Notes: generated by a model not told the origin, from the letters alone. A DNA stretch of 27,642 bases from Clostridia bacterium (GCA_017382915.1 JAFNZJ010000137.1:1-27642), one strand, 5' to 3'; shown: positions 16,171-24,553, counted from the stretch's first letter. Translations and numbers: made by a program.

Positions 16171-19100
16171 TTACGGGTTTTGACCTATATTTATATCAAC
16201 ATCGCCTGTGCCGCTTATAAGACCGTTACAATCATCACAGCGTCCATCACTGTTATTATCTGTGCAGTTATCTTTGCTAAGCGGTTCATAACAACTGTCA
16301 CATATAGCTGTATGTGTGCCGTCGCCGTTGGACTGGAAGTAGCAACCAATATGATGGTGTTCATCCTGCTCAGGTGGCGGGGTAGGGGTCTGACCGCCGC
16401 CAAGGTTAACATTCCAACCTGCAACATGCTGTGCAAGTAAAACAACATCGTCAAGGGTTATATCATCATCGCCGTTGGTATCACCTGCAAGGGCGTTAAA
16501 GGTAACATCCCAGCCTGCAACCTTTTGGGCAATCAGAACAACATCATCTAAAGTAATGTCATCATCCTCATTTACATCACCGGGGGTATAAATAACCTCC
16601 TCAACCGAATATAGGCTAAAGTGGTCGGTGGTAAATACCAGTTTACCATCTATAAGGGTTGCCTTCATATTGGTTTTGCTGCCGTCACCTTCAAGCCTAT
16701 ATACTTTACAGTATTCGGCCTGCATACCCTGTGGCACATCAATGGTAACAGTAACCTCTTCCTCAGGCTGAACCGGCTGACCGCCGCTTAAAATGGTAAT
16801 GTCATAAATTACTTGATTTTCGGCGGTGTCGGTAACAAGTGTGGCATTAACCACTGCATCGGCGGGTAGGTTGGCGGTTTCATTTGCAGTGATTTTTACC
16901 GGCATTTCGGCACTTTCATCATCAAGGGGAATATCGCTAAAGGTTACATAATCAATTTCAAGGGCTTTTGCATCGGCTTCAGCCGCGCTGCCTTTGGGGC
17001 AACGCACGGTTGGGAACGGGTCGGGCTCGCCGTATTGGCTTTCAACCATTTTAAGGTGGGTGTCCATACCGGTTATGGTAATGTCTTCATAACGATAATA
17101 AACTATATCGGTATTATGAACAGTCTTAACTGTTGGCTCAATAATGGGGGATGTTGTAGCACCGGTTATACATTTGATTTCGGTAACATCTTTATTATAT
17201 ATAACGCCATTTTTGTAGCAAATAGCTTTGTTATTTGGGTTAATTACAACCTTTAAATCATTGCTGCAATCTATAAGTGAAGAGGCGCCGAGTTCTTCCA
17301 CCATATTAAGGTCTATGTATTCTAAATACCATAAACCTTCTAAGGCATAATCGCTAATTGCTTTAACCGTGTCGGGCAAATGTATTTCTTTGATATCGTA
17401 GTGTGTATAATCACTTGAATTTAGCGAATCTATTTTCTTGATTTTGTAGCCATAAGCTTCACTTGGAATTTTTAAAATATTATCGGCAGGGGCGGATTTA
17501 ATTCCGCTTATACTAAGACCTAAGCCATAGCTGTAATTCGGATCTTCATAGCAATATCCAAAATCAAAAGCAGTATCATTTGCCTTAACAGTTATGGGTA
17601 CGGTTATTTTATACTGGTTTTTGGTTGTATTGTCATGTGAACTAACATTGGCTGTAAGGGTAAGGTTAAAGGTATCGCCAACCTCCCAATGGTCTTCGGC
17701 TGTTTGGGTTAGTTTATCTCCGCTCCAAGAGGTTGACAAATAATTGCGTGGCTTTGTTTCGGTTATGGCATATTTTTTTGCGCCGGTATATTCAGTAATA
17801 ATTGTGCCATCATAAAGCTCAACCTCAAGCTCGGCGCTAAGCAAATATTGTTGGTATTTATAATAAATTTGTTCGCCGTAAGGTTTGTCCCAGTCGTATT
17901 CTTCTGATGCAAACATGCCTTCAATAACTTCAACACCGTCTTTAACCCTTATATCCTTAATATAATCTGTGGTAACCCAAATTTCATATTGGTAGGGGGT
18001 GCCGCCAATAAGTGCGGTAGCGGTGTTTTTGCCAAGCTGCCAGTGGTTTTTACGCTGGTCGTCTGTAGTTATAGCTACACCGCCTAAAGCGCGGCTAACT
18101 TCATGAAGGCTTGCATAATTTAAAGCGGGTCTGCCATCCTTAAAGGTTATGTTATAAAAACAAAACGACTCATGCACTCTGTAATGGGTGTAGGGTGAAC
18201 CGTTGGCGTCTGTATCTTGCCAAGCTTCGCCTGTGTGGGCTGGACCTGTTGTTATAACCTCAAGTGTTTCAATTGGGTTTTCCAAAACATTTAGGTTAAA
18301 GGTGCCTACGGTATAGGGTGTGTACCTATTTTGCTGGGCGTCATAATATGATTTTTCAATTTCAATGGGGTAGGTGTTACCTGCTTTCCAATTATTAGCA
18401 GTATCATCATAAACATTAATGCCATAAGCCCAAAATTCATCATTGAAGCCTTTAACTGTTACATTATGACCATTTTCAAAACTAATTTTAAAGTCAATAT
18501 CCATATAAGAAATATGGTGCTCAAAGCGGTCTTGATATTCATAATATGCGCCGGTTATTGATTCATAAAAAGAACTATTAACAGTAGCTTCAACCGAATT
18601 GATTTTACCAAAAGATTCAACAGTAACCGGCATGGTGGTTGCAAAAAGTGACTGATTTATATCATCTTCTCTGCCAAACCAAACAGAAAATTCGTGGTTT
18701 TCACCAAGCTGCCAATGATTGTTTTCATCTTGGTCACTTGATGTATAAATGTATTGACCATATAACTGGTAGTTGTTTTCGTTTTTATCAATATAGAGTG
18801 GTAGTGAGCCGCCGTCACTAAGGGTAAGGGATATTTTTGGCTCTGTAGCTTTAAAGTCAAAAATATCGGTGCCATCGCAGTATCCAACCTCATATGGTAT
18901 TGCGTGGGATGCTTCGGCCTTAATGCCTGTAACGCTGGCACTTGCCACCTCAACCTCAATAGTTGATTCAAGTTCAACTACATATGGGTAACGGTAGTTA
19001 AGTGTTGCGCTAATCGGCACAGTATAGGTTTTGCCGGCCTCAAGCGGGGCTTCGGCGATATTTATCTTAGCATCACCAAAATTTATACGTACTGGATTAC

Positions 19101-19437
19101 CGTAACGAGAATAACTCTGCAGGTCGTTTGAAAATATATCAAAAGTTTTTGTTTGACCATCGCTAAAGGTTACTGTTACTTCAACATAGTTGCTAATTTT
19201 GTCAGGGTCAAAATAATTCCACTCACCATAGGTGGAATCGGTTTTAACGGTACTGTCAAGACCTATGTAAAGTGGTCTTACCATTTTAGCGGTCATAGAG
19301 GTGGGGTAAACAAAGCCCACATCATTGCTGGTTGTTTCGGGTGTGGCGGCATAGCCTGTAAAAGCTGCCACAAAGCATGAGCAGACCATAATAAGGGTAA
19401 GGCAGACCGCAAGTGTTGATTTTAAAATCCCTTTCAT
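16171..19437 (-). CDS. Secreted multi-domain surface protein with leucine-rich repeats and dockerin
   Basis: A large exported protein of 1088 residues with no single known function. Residues 1-30 form a signal peptide (KGILK, hydrophobic core, then FTGYA-AT as a likely cleavage site). Five beta-rich modules of about 110 residues follow, marked by W/L-x-x-G motifs near residues 131, 242, 350, 466 and 584 (for example NHWQLG twice, NNWKAG, DHWEVG). Residues about 640-835 resemble BspA-type leucine-rich repeats (DIKEIHLPDTVKAISDYALE). A beta domain ends near 948, then a dockerin-like pair of calcium loops (952-1010, each with D-x-N-x-D and ITLDDVVL). A His/Cys-rich tail (1027-1071) has CDSC and CDDC pairs. 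It may be an adhesin or carbohydrate-associated protein held by a cohesin partner not present here. Domain calls are by pattern recognition. Confidence 0.85.
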   Translation of the reverse strand: MKGILKSTLAVCLTLIMVCSCFVAAFTGYAATPETTSNDVGFVYPTSMTAKMVRPLYIGLDSTVKTDSTYGEWNYFDPDKISNYVEVTVTFSDGQTKTFDIFSNDLQSYSRYGNPVRINFGDAKINIAEAPLEAGKTYTVPISATLNYRYPYVVELESTIEVEVASASVTGIKAEASHAIPYEVGYCDGTDIFDFKATEPKISLTLSDGGSLPLYIDKNENNYQLYGQYIYTSSDQDENNHWQLGENHEFSVWFGREDDINQSLFATTMPVTVESFGKINSVEATVNSSFYESITGAYYEYQDRFEHHISYMDIDFKISFENGHNVTVKGFNDEFWAYGINVYDDTANNWKAGNTYPIEIEKSYYDAQQNRYTPYTVGTFNLNVLENPIETLEVITTGPAHTGEAWQDTDANGSPYTHYRVHESFCFYNITFKDGRPALNYASLHEVSRALGGVAITTDDQRKNHWQLGKNTATALIGGTPYQYEIWVTTDYIKDIRVKDGVEVIEGMFASEEYDWDKPYGEQIYYKYQQYLLSAELEVELYDGTIITEYTGAKKYAITETKPRNYLSTSWSGDKLTQTAEDHWEVGDTFNLTLTANVSSHDNTTKNQYKITVPITVKANDTAFDFGYCYEDPNYSYGLGLSISGIKSAPADNILKIPSEAYGYKIKKIDSLNSSDYTHYDIKEIHLPDTVKAISDYALEGLWYLEYIDLNMVEELGASSLIDCSNDLKVVINPNNKAICYKNGVIYNKDVTEIKCITGATTSPIIEPTVKTVHNTDIVYYRYEDITITGMDTHLKMVESQYGEPDPFPTVRCPKGSAAEADAKALEIDYVTFSDIPLDDESAEMPVKITANETANLPADAVVNATLVTDTAENQVIYDITILSGGQPVQPEEEVTVTIDVPQGMQAEYCKVYRLEGDGSKTNMKATLIDGKLVFTTDHFSLYSVEEVIYTPGDVNEDDDITLDDVVLIAQKVAGWDVTFNALAGDTNGDDDITLDDVVLLAQHVAGWNVNLGGGQTPTPPPEQDEHHHIGCYFQSNGDGTHTAICDSCYEPLSKDNCTDNNSDGRCDDCNGLISGTGDVDINIGQNP

Positions 19438-19447
19438 TGTAAAAACG

Positions 19448-19511
19448 CACTCCTTAAAGGTATAATATAAGAGTATATTTAAATATTAACATATTATAAA
19501 TGTTTTGTAAA
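19448..19511 (-). promoter_or_regulatory. Promoter and ribosome site of the 1088-residue surface protein gene
   Basis: On the - strand a -35 TTTACA (19511-19506) is followed by a 17-nt spacer and a -10 TAATAT (19488-19483, four of six consensus bases). An AAGGAGTG ribosome site (19455-19448) lies about 11 nt before the ATG. The A/T richness makes other -10 choices possible, for example TATAAT-like stretches at 19461-19470. Confidence 0.5.
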
Positions 19512-19679
19512 TGAGCAACCTGACCAATTAAGCAACCAAAAATTCTACCAAAAAGCCCAAGAGGGGGGCACGGGAAAAGAAAATTACCTATATTTGTTAA
19601 AAAAATCACAAACTTTTTAGAAAAATGCAGAAAAATTTAAAAAACATTACTTTTCTTTGTTAAGATTTTAACAAACGCC

Positions 19680-19708
19680 TTGACAATCGCATAGCATAAT
19701 AATATAAT
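19680..19708 (+). promoter_or_regulatory. Consensus SigA promoter of the serC operon
   Basis: TTGACA (19680-19685) and TATAAT (19703-19708) are both perfect matches to consensus and are separated by exactly 17 nt. Transcription should start near 19715, giving a leader of about 80 nt before serC. A promoter this strong suggests high expression unless the leader restrains it. Confidence 0.92.
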
Positions 19709-19726
19709 GGTGGTAATCTTTTTTAA

Positions 19727-19778
19727 TAGGGGAGCAAAAACCCCTAATTCAAATCAAAATAAAAGCGGTAAAACCGCT
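19727..19778 (+). promoter_or_regulatory. Two-hairpin 5' leader of serC
   Basis: The leader contains a 6-bp stem TAGGGG (19727-19732) with CCCCTA (19741-19746), and a second 6-bp stem AGCGGT (19764-19769) with ACCGCT (19773-19778) and a 3-nt loop. The second hairpin ends 2 nt before the GGGAGGAAA ribosome site. They may stabilise the mRNA or set ribosome access. No known riboswitch class is recognised, and the first stem lacks a T-run. Confidence 0.45.
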
Positions 19779-19794
19779 ATGGGAGGAAATTATT

Positions 19795-20883
19795 ATGGCA
19801 AGAGTTTACAATTTTAGCGCAGGCCCTTCAATGTTACCTTTAGAGGTGTTAGAGCAGGCGGCTGCAGAAATGCTGGATTATAAAGGCAGCGGTCAGTCGG
19901 TTATGGAGATGTCACACCGCTCAAAAGAGTATCAGGCAATTATTGATGAGGCAGAGGCCGACCTACGCGACCTTATGAATATCCCCGACAATTATAAGGT
20001 TTTATTTTTACAGGGTGGTGCATCATCACAGTTTGCAATGCTGCCCTTAAACCTTTTAAATAAATCAGGCAAGGCCGATTTTGTTGTAACAGGTCAGTGG
20101 GCTAAAAAGGCATATAAAGAGGCCGCCCGCTATGGTGAAGCCAAGGTTGTTGCAAGCAGTGAGGATAAGACCTTCTCATACATACCAAAGCTTGACCCCA
20201 AAGACTTTACACCCGATGCCGATTATTTTCATATTTGTATGAATAACACCATATACGGCACCAAATATTATGAACTGCCCGACACCGGCAATGTTCCCCT
20301 TGTTGCAGATATTTCAAGCTGTATGTTGTCTGAGCCTGTTGATGTTAAAAGGTTTGGCGTGCTTTACGGCGGCGCTCAAAAGAATGTTGCCCCTGCAGGT
20401 CTTACCATTGTTATTATTCGTGAGGACCTTATTGGTAATCCGCAGGATATTACCCCCACAATGTTTAACTACCAAACCCATGCCGATAACGGCTCAATGT
20501 TTAATACCCCGCCCTGCTATACTATTTATATTGCGGGCAAGGTAATTAAATGGATAAAAGAAAAGTTTGGCAGTCTGGAGGCTATGAAGGCTCATAATGA
20601 GAAAAAGGCCGCCATACTTTACAATTTCCTTGATAACAGCAAGCTGTTTAAGGGCACCGTTGTTAAAGAGGACCGCTCACTTATGAATGTGCCCTTTGTA
20701 ACAGGCGATGCTGATATGGATGCTAAATTCGTTGCCGAAGCAAAGGCAGCAGGCTTTGTAAATCTTAAGGGTCACCGCAGTGTTGGTGGTATGCGTGCAT
20801 CAATTTACAATGCAATGCCTATTGAGGGTGTAGAAAAGCTTGTAGAATTTATGGCCGAGTTTGAAAAAAACAACCTTAAATAA
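19795..20883 (+). CDS. serC: Phosphoserine aminotransferase
   Basis: SerC transaminates 3-phosphohydroxypyruvate with glutamate to give phosphoserine, using pyridoxal phosphate. The 362-residue length is normal. It begins with YNFSAGPSMLP, the family start, followed by MEMSHRS (substrate phosphate contact, residues 37-43). FLQGGASSQFAM is the cofactor-binding loop, and YGGAQKNVAPAG contains the PLP Schiff-base lysine, K196. The C-terminal GHRSVGGMRASIYNA is also conserved. A GGGAGGAAA ribosome site fixes the ATG. It is followed by serA after 21 nt, forming an operon for two of the three serine steps; serB is not in the window. Expression is driven by the consensus promoter at 19680. Confidence 0.98.
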   Translation: MARVYNFSAGPSMLPLEVLEQAAAEMLDYKGSGQSVMEMSHRSKEYQAIIDEAEADLRDLMNIPDNYKVLFLQGGASSQFAMLPLNLLNKSGKADFVVTGQWAKKAYKEAARYGEAKVVASSEDKTFSYIPKLDPKDFTPDADYFHICMNNTIYGTKYYELPDTGNVPLVADISSCMLSEPVDVKRFGVLYGGAQKNVAPAGLTIVIIREDLIGNPQDITPTMFNYQTHADNGSMFNTPPCYTIYIAGKVIKWIKEKFGSLEAMKAHNEKKAAILYNFLDNSKLFKGTVVKEDRSLMNVPFVTGDADMDAKFVAEAKAAGFVNLKGHRSVGGMRASIYNAMPIEGVEKLVEFMAEFEKNNLK

Positions 20884-20904
20884 CAGAAAGTTTAGGTGCT
20901 AAAA

Positions 20905-22068
20905 ATGAAAAATATTAAAACCTATAATAAAATAAGCAAAAAAGGTCTTGCCGTTTTGGATAAAGGCGGTTATACTTATGGTGATGAGGTTGAAGCACCG
21001 ATTGGTGCCGTTGTGCGTTCAGCATCCCTTCATGAGACCGAATTCCCCGAAAGCTTACTTGCCATTGCCAGGGCAGGTGCAGGTACTAATAATATTCCTA
21101 TTGACCGCTGCAGTGAGGATGGCATAGTGGTATTTAACACCCCCGGTGCCAACGCAAATGCCGTTAAGGAACTTGTTATTGCAGGTCTTTTGATTTCATC
21201 CCGCCGCATTATTCCCGCTATTGAGTGGGCAGGCACCCTGAAGGGTAACGGTGCTGAGGTTGGCAAAATGGTTGAAAAGGGCAAAAGCGCCTTTGCAGGC
21301 CCTGAAATTAGCGGTAAAAGTCTTGGTATAATTGGTCTTGGCGCCATTGGTGTCAGGGTTGCCAATGCCGCTAACCATCTTGGTATGAAGGTTTATGGTT
21401 ATGACCCATATCTTTCGGTTGATGCCGCTTGGAATCTTACCCACAACGCCATTCACGCAATGGACCTTAAGGATATTTATGAAAACTGTGATTATATCAC
21501 TATTCATGTACCCCTTACCCCTGAGACCAAGGGCTTCATTAACGCTAAAGCAATAGCCTCAATGAAGGAAGGGGTTCGCATACTCAACTTCTCGCGTGCC
21601 GATTTGGTTGATTCAAATGATATTTTAGCCGCACTTGATAATGGTAGGGTAGCCGCCTATGTTACCGACTTCCCAACCGATGAAGTGCTTGGTAAGGACG
21701 GCGTAATTGCTATTCCGCACCTTGGCGCATCCACCCCCGAGTCCGAGGATAACTGCGCTAAAATGGCGGCAGAGCAGCTTGCCGATTATATTGAAAACGG
21801 TAACATTGTTAATTCGGTAAATATGCCGGCCGTTTCAATGCCCCGCAGTGGCAAGCTTAGGGTTTGCATTATTCATAAAAATGTACCTACCATCCTTACC
21901 CAAATTACCCAGACAATGGCTAAAGATAATATAAACATTGAAAATATGCTTAATAAATCTAAAAAGGAATATGCATACACCCTTCTTGATGTTAATGACG
22001 GTGACAAAGAAAAAATTGAAACCGAACTTAAAGCAATTGAGGGAGTTATAAAAGTAAGGTTGGTATAA
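20905..22068 (+). CDS. serA: D-3-phosphoglycerate dehydrogenase
   Basis: SerA oxidises 3-phosphoglycerate to 3-phosphohydroxypyruvate with NAD, the committed step of serine synthesis. From the chosen ATG the protein has 387 residues: substrate-binding parts with RAGAGTNNIP, a Rossmann fold with GIIGLGAIG (GLGAIG at 144-149), catalytic R231 (in NFSRADLVD), E260 and H272 (in IPHLGAST), and a C-terminal ACT domain (about 315-387). ACT domains commonly bind serine for feedback inhibition. The ATG at 20905 is preferred over an in-frame GTG at 20896 because the TTTAGGTG ribosome site overlaps that GTG and is correctly spaced for the ATG. The short form lacks the extra domain of mycobacterial SerA. 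It is cotranscribed with serC. Confidence 0.96.
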   Translation: MKNIKTYNKISKKGLAVLDKGGYTYGDEVEAPIGAVVRSASLHETEFPESLLAIARAGAGTNNIPIDRCSEDGIVVFNTPGANANAVKELVIAGLLISSRRIIPAIEWAGTLKGNGAEVGKMVEKGKSAFAGPEISGKSLGIIGLGAIGVRVANAANHLGMKVYGYDPYLSVDAAWNLTHNAIHAMDLKDIYENCDYITIHVPLTPETKGFINAKAIASMKEGVRILNFSRADLVDSNDILAALDNGRVAAYVTDFPTDEVLGKDGVIAIPHLGASTPESEDNCAKMAAEQLADYIENGNIVNSVNMPAVSMPRSGKLRVCIIHKNVPTILTQITQTMAKDNINIENMLNKSKKEYAYTLLDVNDGDKEKIETELKAIEGVIKVRLV

Positions 22069-22071
22069 TTT

Positions 22072-22905
22072 ATGATGGACAGAACCACTCGCCGTAAAAT
22101 TGCCGTGTTAGAGCGCAAAGTATTTATGCTTACAGCCCTGTGCCTGGTGTTAGCCATAGCTCTGGGTGTTATGACCGTGCTTTATGTAACCAAAGGCGGT
22201 GACACTAGCGGTGGCGAAGTCCAAAATGGTGATAATACCGATGGTGAGCAAATGAGTTCTGCCATTTCATCACAGCTTACCCCTGAACAAAAGGCGGTAA
22301 TGGCCCTGGCGGAGGATTTGGATGAATGGAATTTGCGCCTTGTTAACGCAAAAAATCCATTGCCAAACGGCTTTACGGTTGAAACTGCTAAAATTGAAGC
22401 CTCATATGCCCGTGATGTTGGTATGCTTTATGATGCTAAGGCCGTTTCATACCTTAACCAAATGTGTGCCGCCGCTGAAAAAGACGGTATAAACTTGCTG
22501 GTGATTTCAAGCCACCGCACCAACGCAAGGCAGACTGTGCTTTATAACAATCAGGTTAATAAGCAAAAGGCAAATCATCCCGAAATGAGCGATGCAGAGG
22601 TTAAAAAGCTTGCCGCTACAATTTCGGCATACCCCGGCACCAGTGAGCATGAGGTGGGTCTGGCGGTTGACTTTAATTCGGTTGAGCAGTCTTTTGAAAA
22701 TACCGCCGAATTCCAGTGGCTTAAAACCCACGCTGCAGAGTATGGCTTTATTTTGCGTTACACCAAAGAAAAGCAGGATATTACAGGCGTCATTTATGAG
22801 CCTTGGCACTACCGCTATGTGGGTCAAAAGCATGCCAAAAAAATAAATGAGCTTGGCTACTGTTTAGAGGAATATATTGACTATTTAAAAAATTATACTA
22901 AATAA
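22072..22905 (+). CDS. D-alanyl-D-alanine carboxypeptidase, VanY/M15B family, membrane-anchored
   Basis: This 277-residue protein is a zinc-dependent D,D-carboxypeptidase that trims the terminal D-Ala of peptidoglycan stem peptides. Residues 17-38 form one membrane helix, placing the catalytic domain outside the cell. A Gly/Asp/Asn-rich linker follows (about 41-66). The catalytic domain has SSHRTNARQ (146-154) and the zinc motif SEHEVGLAVDF (H193, D200). EPWHYRYVG supplies the catalytic E243 and third zinc ligand H246. It starts 3 nt after the serA stop with two ATG codons (22072, 22075), so it is translationally linked to the serine operon, an unexpected partner. No vanH/A/X genes are nearby, so a glycopeptide-resistance cassette is not indicated. 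Confidence 0.93.
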   Translation: MMDRTTRRKIAVLERKVFMLTALCLVLAIALGVMTVLYVTKGGDTSGGEVQNGDNTDGEQMSSAISSQLTPEQKAVMALAEDLDEWNLRLVNAKNPLPNGFTVETAKIEASYARDVGMLYDAKAVSYLNQMCAAAEKDGINLLVISSHRTNARQTVLYNNQVNKQKANHPEMSDAEVKKLAATISAYPGTSEHEVGLAVDFNSVEQSFENTAEFQWLKTHAAEYGFILRYTKEKQDITGVIYEPWHYRYVGQKHAKKINELGYCLEEYIDYLKNYTK

Positions 22906-22911
22906 TATTTT

Positions 22912-22937
22912 ACCCGCCACTTTGTGGCGGGTTTTTT
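22912..22937 (+). terminator. Terminator of the serC-serA-carboxypeptidase operon
   Basis: A 9-bp inverted repeat, ACCCGCCAC (22912-22920) and GTGGCGGGT (22924-22932) with a 3-nt TTT loop, is followed by a run of six T. It lies 6 nt after the carboxypeptidase stop codon and is a textbook rho-independent terminator. Confidence 0.95.
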
Positions 22938-22961
22938 ATTGAATTCCCCTGCATTATTATG

Positions 22962-22990
22962 TTGCACAGATTGTTTTTATATGATATAAT
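22962..22990 (+). promoter_or_regulatory. Promoter of the transglutaminase-like/dockerin gene
   Basis: A -35 TTGCAC (22962-22967), a 17-nt spacer and a perfect -10 TATAAT (22985-22990) predict transcription from about 22997. This is why the in-frame GTG at 23001 is rejected as the start: it would sit at the very 5' end of the transcript without a ribosome site. Confidence 0.8.
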
Positions 22991-23039
22991 ATAATATGAA
23001 GTGAATAAAAAAGTGTTTTTAGGGGGCTTATTTAAAACT

Positions 23040-24542
23040 ATGTTTGCTTTAAAATCTAAAAAACTTTTGGCTGTTATTTTGGCTATTGTTATGATTTTTT
23101 CTGCCATACCAACCACGGTAGTGGGGGCAATTGGCTCTAATGAAAAAACACTCTATTTAACCCTGCCAAAATATTATTCTACAGGCAGTGGTTTGCAGCG
23201 CACTTTGGAAGAAATCAAAGAAGTTGCCGCAACCTTAAGTGAAGGATTTAAAAACTTTGAAGATGTTGTTGACATTTCCCAATATGACTTTTATTATAAT
23301 CAGCAGGATGTTAATACCCTTGTTTTAATAATGTCGGGCTATATACCCGAAAGCTTTCATGTTGATAACGGCTTTGGTATTCAATGTAATGAGGCCGACC
23401 AAATCACAGGCATTATTCCAAACTACCTTTATACAAAGCCCGAATATGATGCAATGATGGCAAAATGTAATGCCAAGGCGGATGAAATCTTGGCCGACAT
23501 TAAAGACAACCCCAATTTGGGCGATGTTGAAAAAGCCTTGCTTATTCATGACAGAATTGCCCTTTTGTGCCAGTATGACTATGAAAATTATTCAAACAAT
23601 TCTGTGCCTGCCATATCTCATAAAATGTATGGCGTGCTTGGTAATGGTGTTGCCGTTTGTCAAGGCTATGCAATGACCTACGGCTGGCTTTTAGATAAGG
23701 TCGGCATTAAAAATGAGTATGTAAGCTCTGATACACTTAACCACGTTTGGAATATTGTTTATATAAATAATATTCCATACCATGTAGATGTTACCTACGA
23801 CGACCCCGTGTGGGATATTACAGGTCGCGTTACGCACATAAACTTTTTGCGCTCTACCGAAGGTATTAAGTCCACAGGTCACGATGCAAACGACTTTAAT
23901 TCCACCCCTACCGATACAACCTATGATAATAACACCTGGCAGGATAGCAGTACCGCCTTTACCCTGCTTGGCGATGAAATTTACTATATTTGTAATGTGC
24001 ACGACCATATAATGAGGTATAGTGATAATGCCCCCATTTATGATATAACCGACCATTGGTGGGCTAATGAGGAGCATACATCGGCTTGGGCAGACCAGGC
24101 AAGGCTTGATACTGATGGCAATGTGCTACTGTTTTCACTTACCGACGGTATTTATAGCTTTAACCCTGAAAATGGCAGAGTAAAATTGGTTTGGAAGGCT
24201 ACCTTAACCAGTTACTTCAGCGTATTTGGTTTTACCTATGATGGCGGTTATTTGATTTATGATATTTCACTGACCCCCAATTTTGATGAAAACACCAAAA
24301 AGCTTCATGAATTTAAGGTTGCCTATACCCCAACAGTGCCGGGCGAGTTTGAAGCGGGCGACATTAACGGTGATACCGATATAACCCTTGATGATGTTGT
24401 ACTGATGGCACAAAGTGTTGCGGGTTGGACGGTTGAAATGGGCGGCGCTTCACCCGATGTTAACGATGATGGCGATGTAACCCTTGATGATGTTGTTTTA
24501 ATTGCACAGTTTGTAGCCGGTTGGAGCGTTACTTTGAAATAG
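23040..24542 (+). CDS. Secreted transglutaminase-like protein with C-terminal dockerin
   Basis: From the ATG at 23040 the protein has 500 residues. An AGGGGG ribosome site lies 13 nt upstream, slightly far but better than the GTG at 23001. Residues 1-30 are a signal peptide (FALKSKKLL, hydrophobic core, TVVGA cleavage region). Residues about 165-270 form a transglutaminase-like/papain-fold domain with the triad C207 (AVCQGYAMTYG), H235 (LNHVWNIV) and D250 (HVDVTYDD). Residues 300-430 look like a beta-propeller-type or KWG-like segment of uncertain class. The dockerin-like module (439-498) has two calcium loops (DINGDTDITLDD and DVNDDGDVTLDD), each followed by a VVLxAQ helix and VAGW. Such proteins may act as proteases or crosslinkers on the surface; the actual reaction is unknown. 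Confidence 0.87.
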   Translation: MFALKSKKLLAVILAIVMIFSAIPTTVVGAIGSNEKTLYLTLPKYYSTGSGLQRTLEEIKEVAATLSEGFKNFEDVVDISQYDFYYNQQDVNTLVLIMSGYIPESFHVDNGFGIQCNEADQITGIIPNYLYTKPEYDAMMAKCNAKADEILADIKDNPNLGDVEKALLIHDRIALLCQYDYENYSNNSVPAISHKMYGVLGNGVAVCQGYAMTYGWLLDKVGIKNEYVSSDTLNHVWNIVYINNIPYHVDVTYDDPVWDITGRVTHINFLRSTEGIKSTGHDANDFNSTPTDTTYDNNTWQDSSTAFTLLGDEIYYICNVHDHIMRYSDNAPIYDITDHWWANEEHTSAWADQARLDTDGNVLLFSLTDGIYSFNPENGRVKLVWKATLTSYFSVFGFTYDGGYLIYDISLTPNFDENTKKLHEFKVAYTPTVPGEFEAGDINGDTDITLDDVVLMAQSVAGWTVEMGGASPDVNDDGDVTLDDVVLIAQFVAGWSVTLK

Positions 24543-24553
24543 ATGCTTTTTTT

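Larger units (their letters stand above)
19438..19794. other. Divergent intergenic region between the surface protein gene and serC
   Basis: This 357-bp gap holds the - strand promoter of the surface protein (19483-19511), the + strand consensus promoter of serC (19680-19708) and a serC leader with two small hairpins. Between about 19512 and 19679 the sequence is A/T-rich, with a short G-run around 19561-19575. I see no open reading frame, RNA gene or known riboswitch there. Confidence 0.7.

Noticed and set aside
19377..19437. A lipoprotein signal (VCSC) in the surface protein
   Set aside because: The residues before either cysteine do not form a proper lipobox, and a standard signal peptidase I site follows at about residue 30.
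19715..19794. A known riboswitch upstream of serC
   Set aside because: The leader is only about 80 nt, with two 6-bp hairpins and no conserved core of any riboswitch class I know, and no terminator follows.
20896..20904. GTG start at 20896 for serA
   Set aside because: The likely ribosome site AGGTG overlaps this codon and is well spaced for the ATG at 20905, which gives the usual SerA N-terminus.
22072..22905. Part of a vancomycin-resistance cluster
   Set aside because: No vanR/S/H/A/X-like genes are nearby; single VanY-like carboxypeptidases are common in Clostridia.
23001..23039. GTG start at 23001 for the transglutaminase-like protein
   Set aside because: It lies about 4 nt from the predicted transcription start, has no ribosome site, and would place extra residues before a normal signal peptide.
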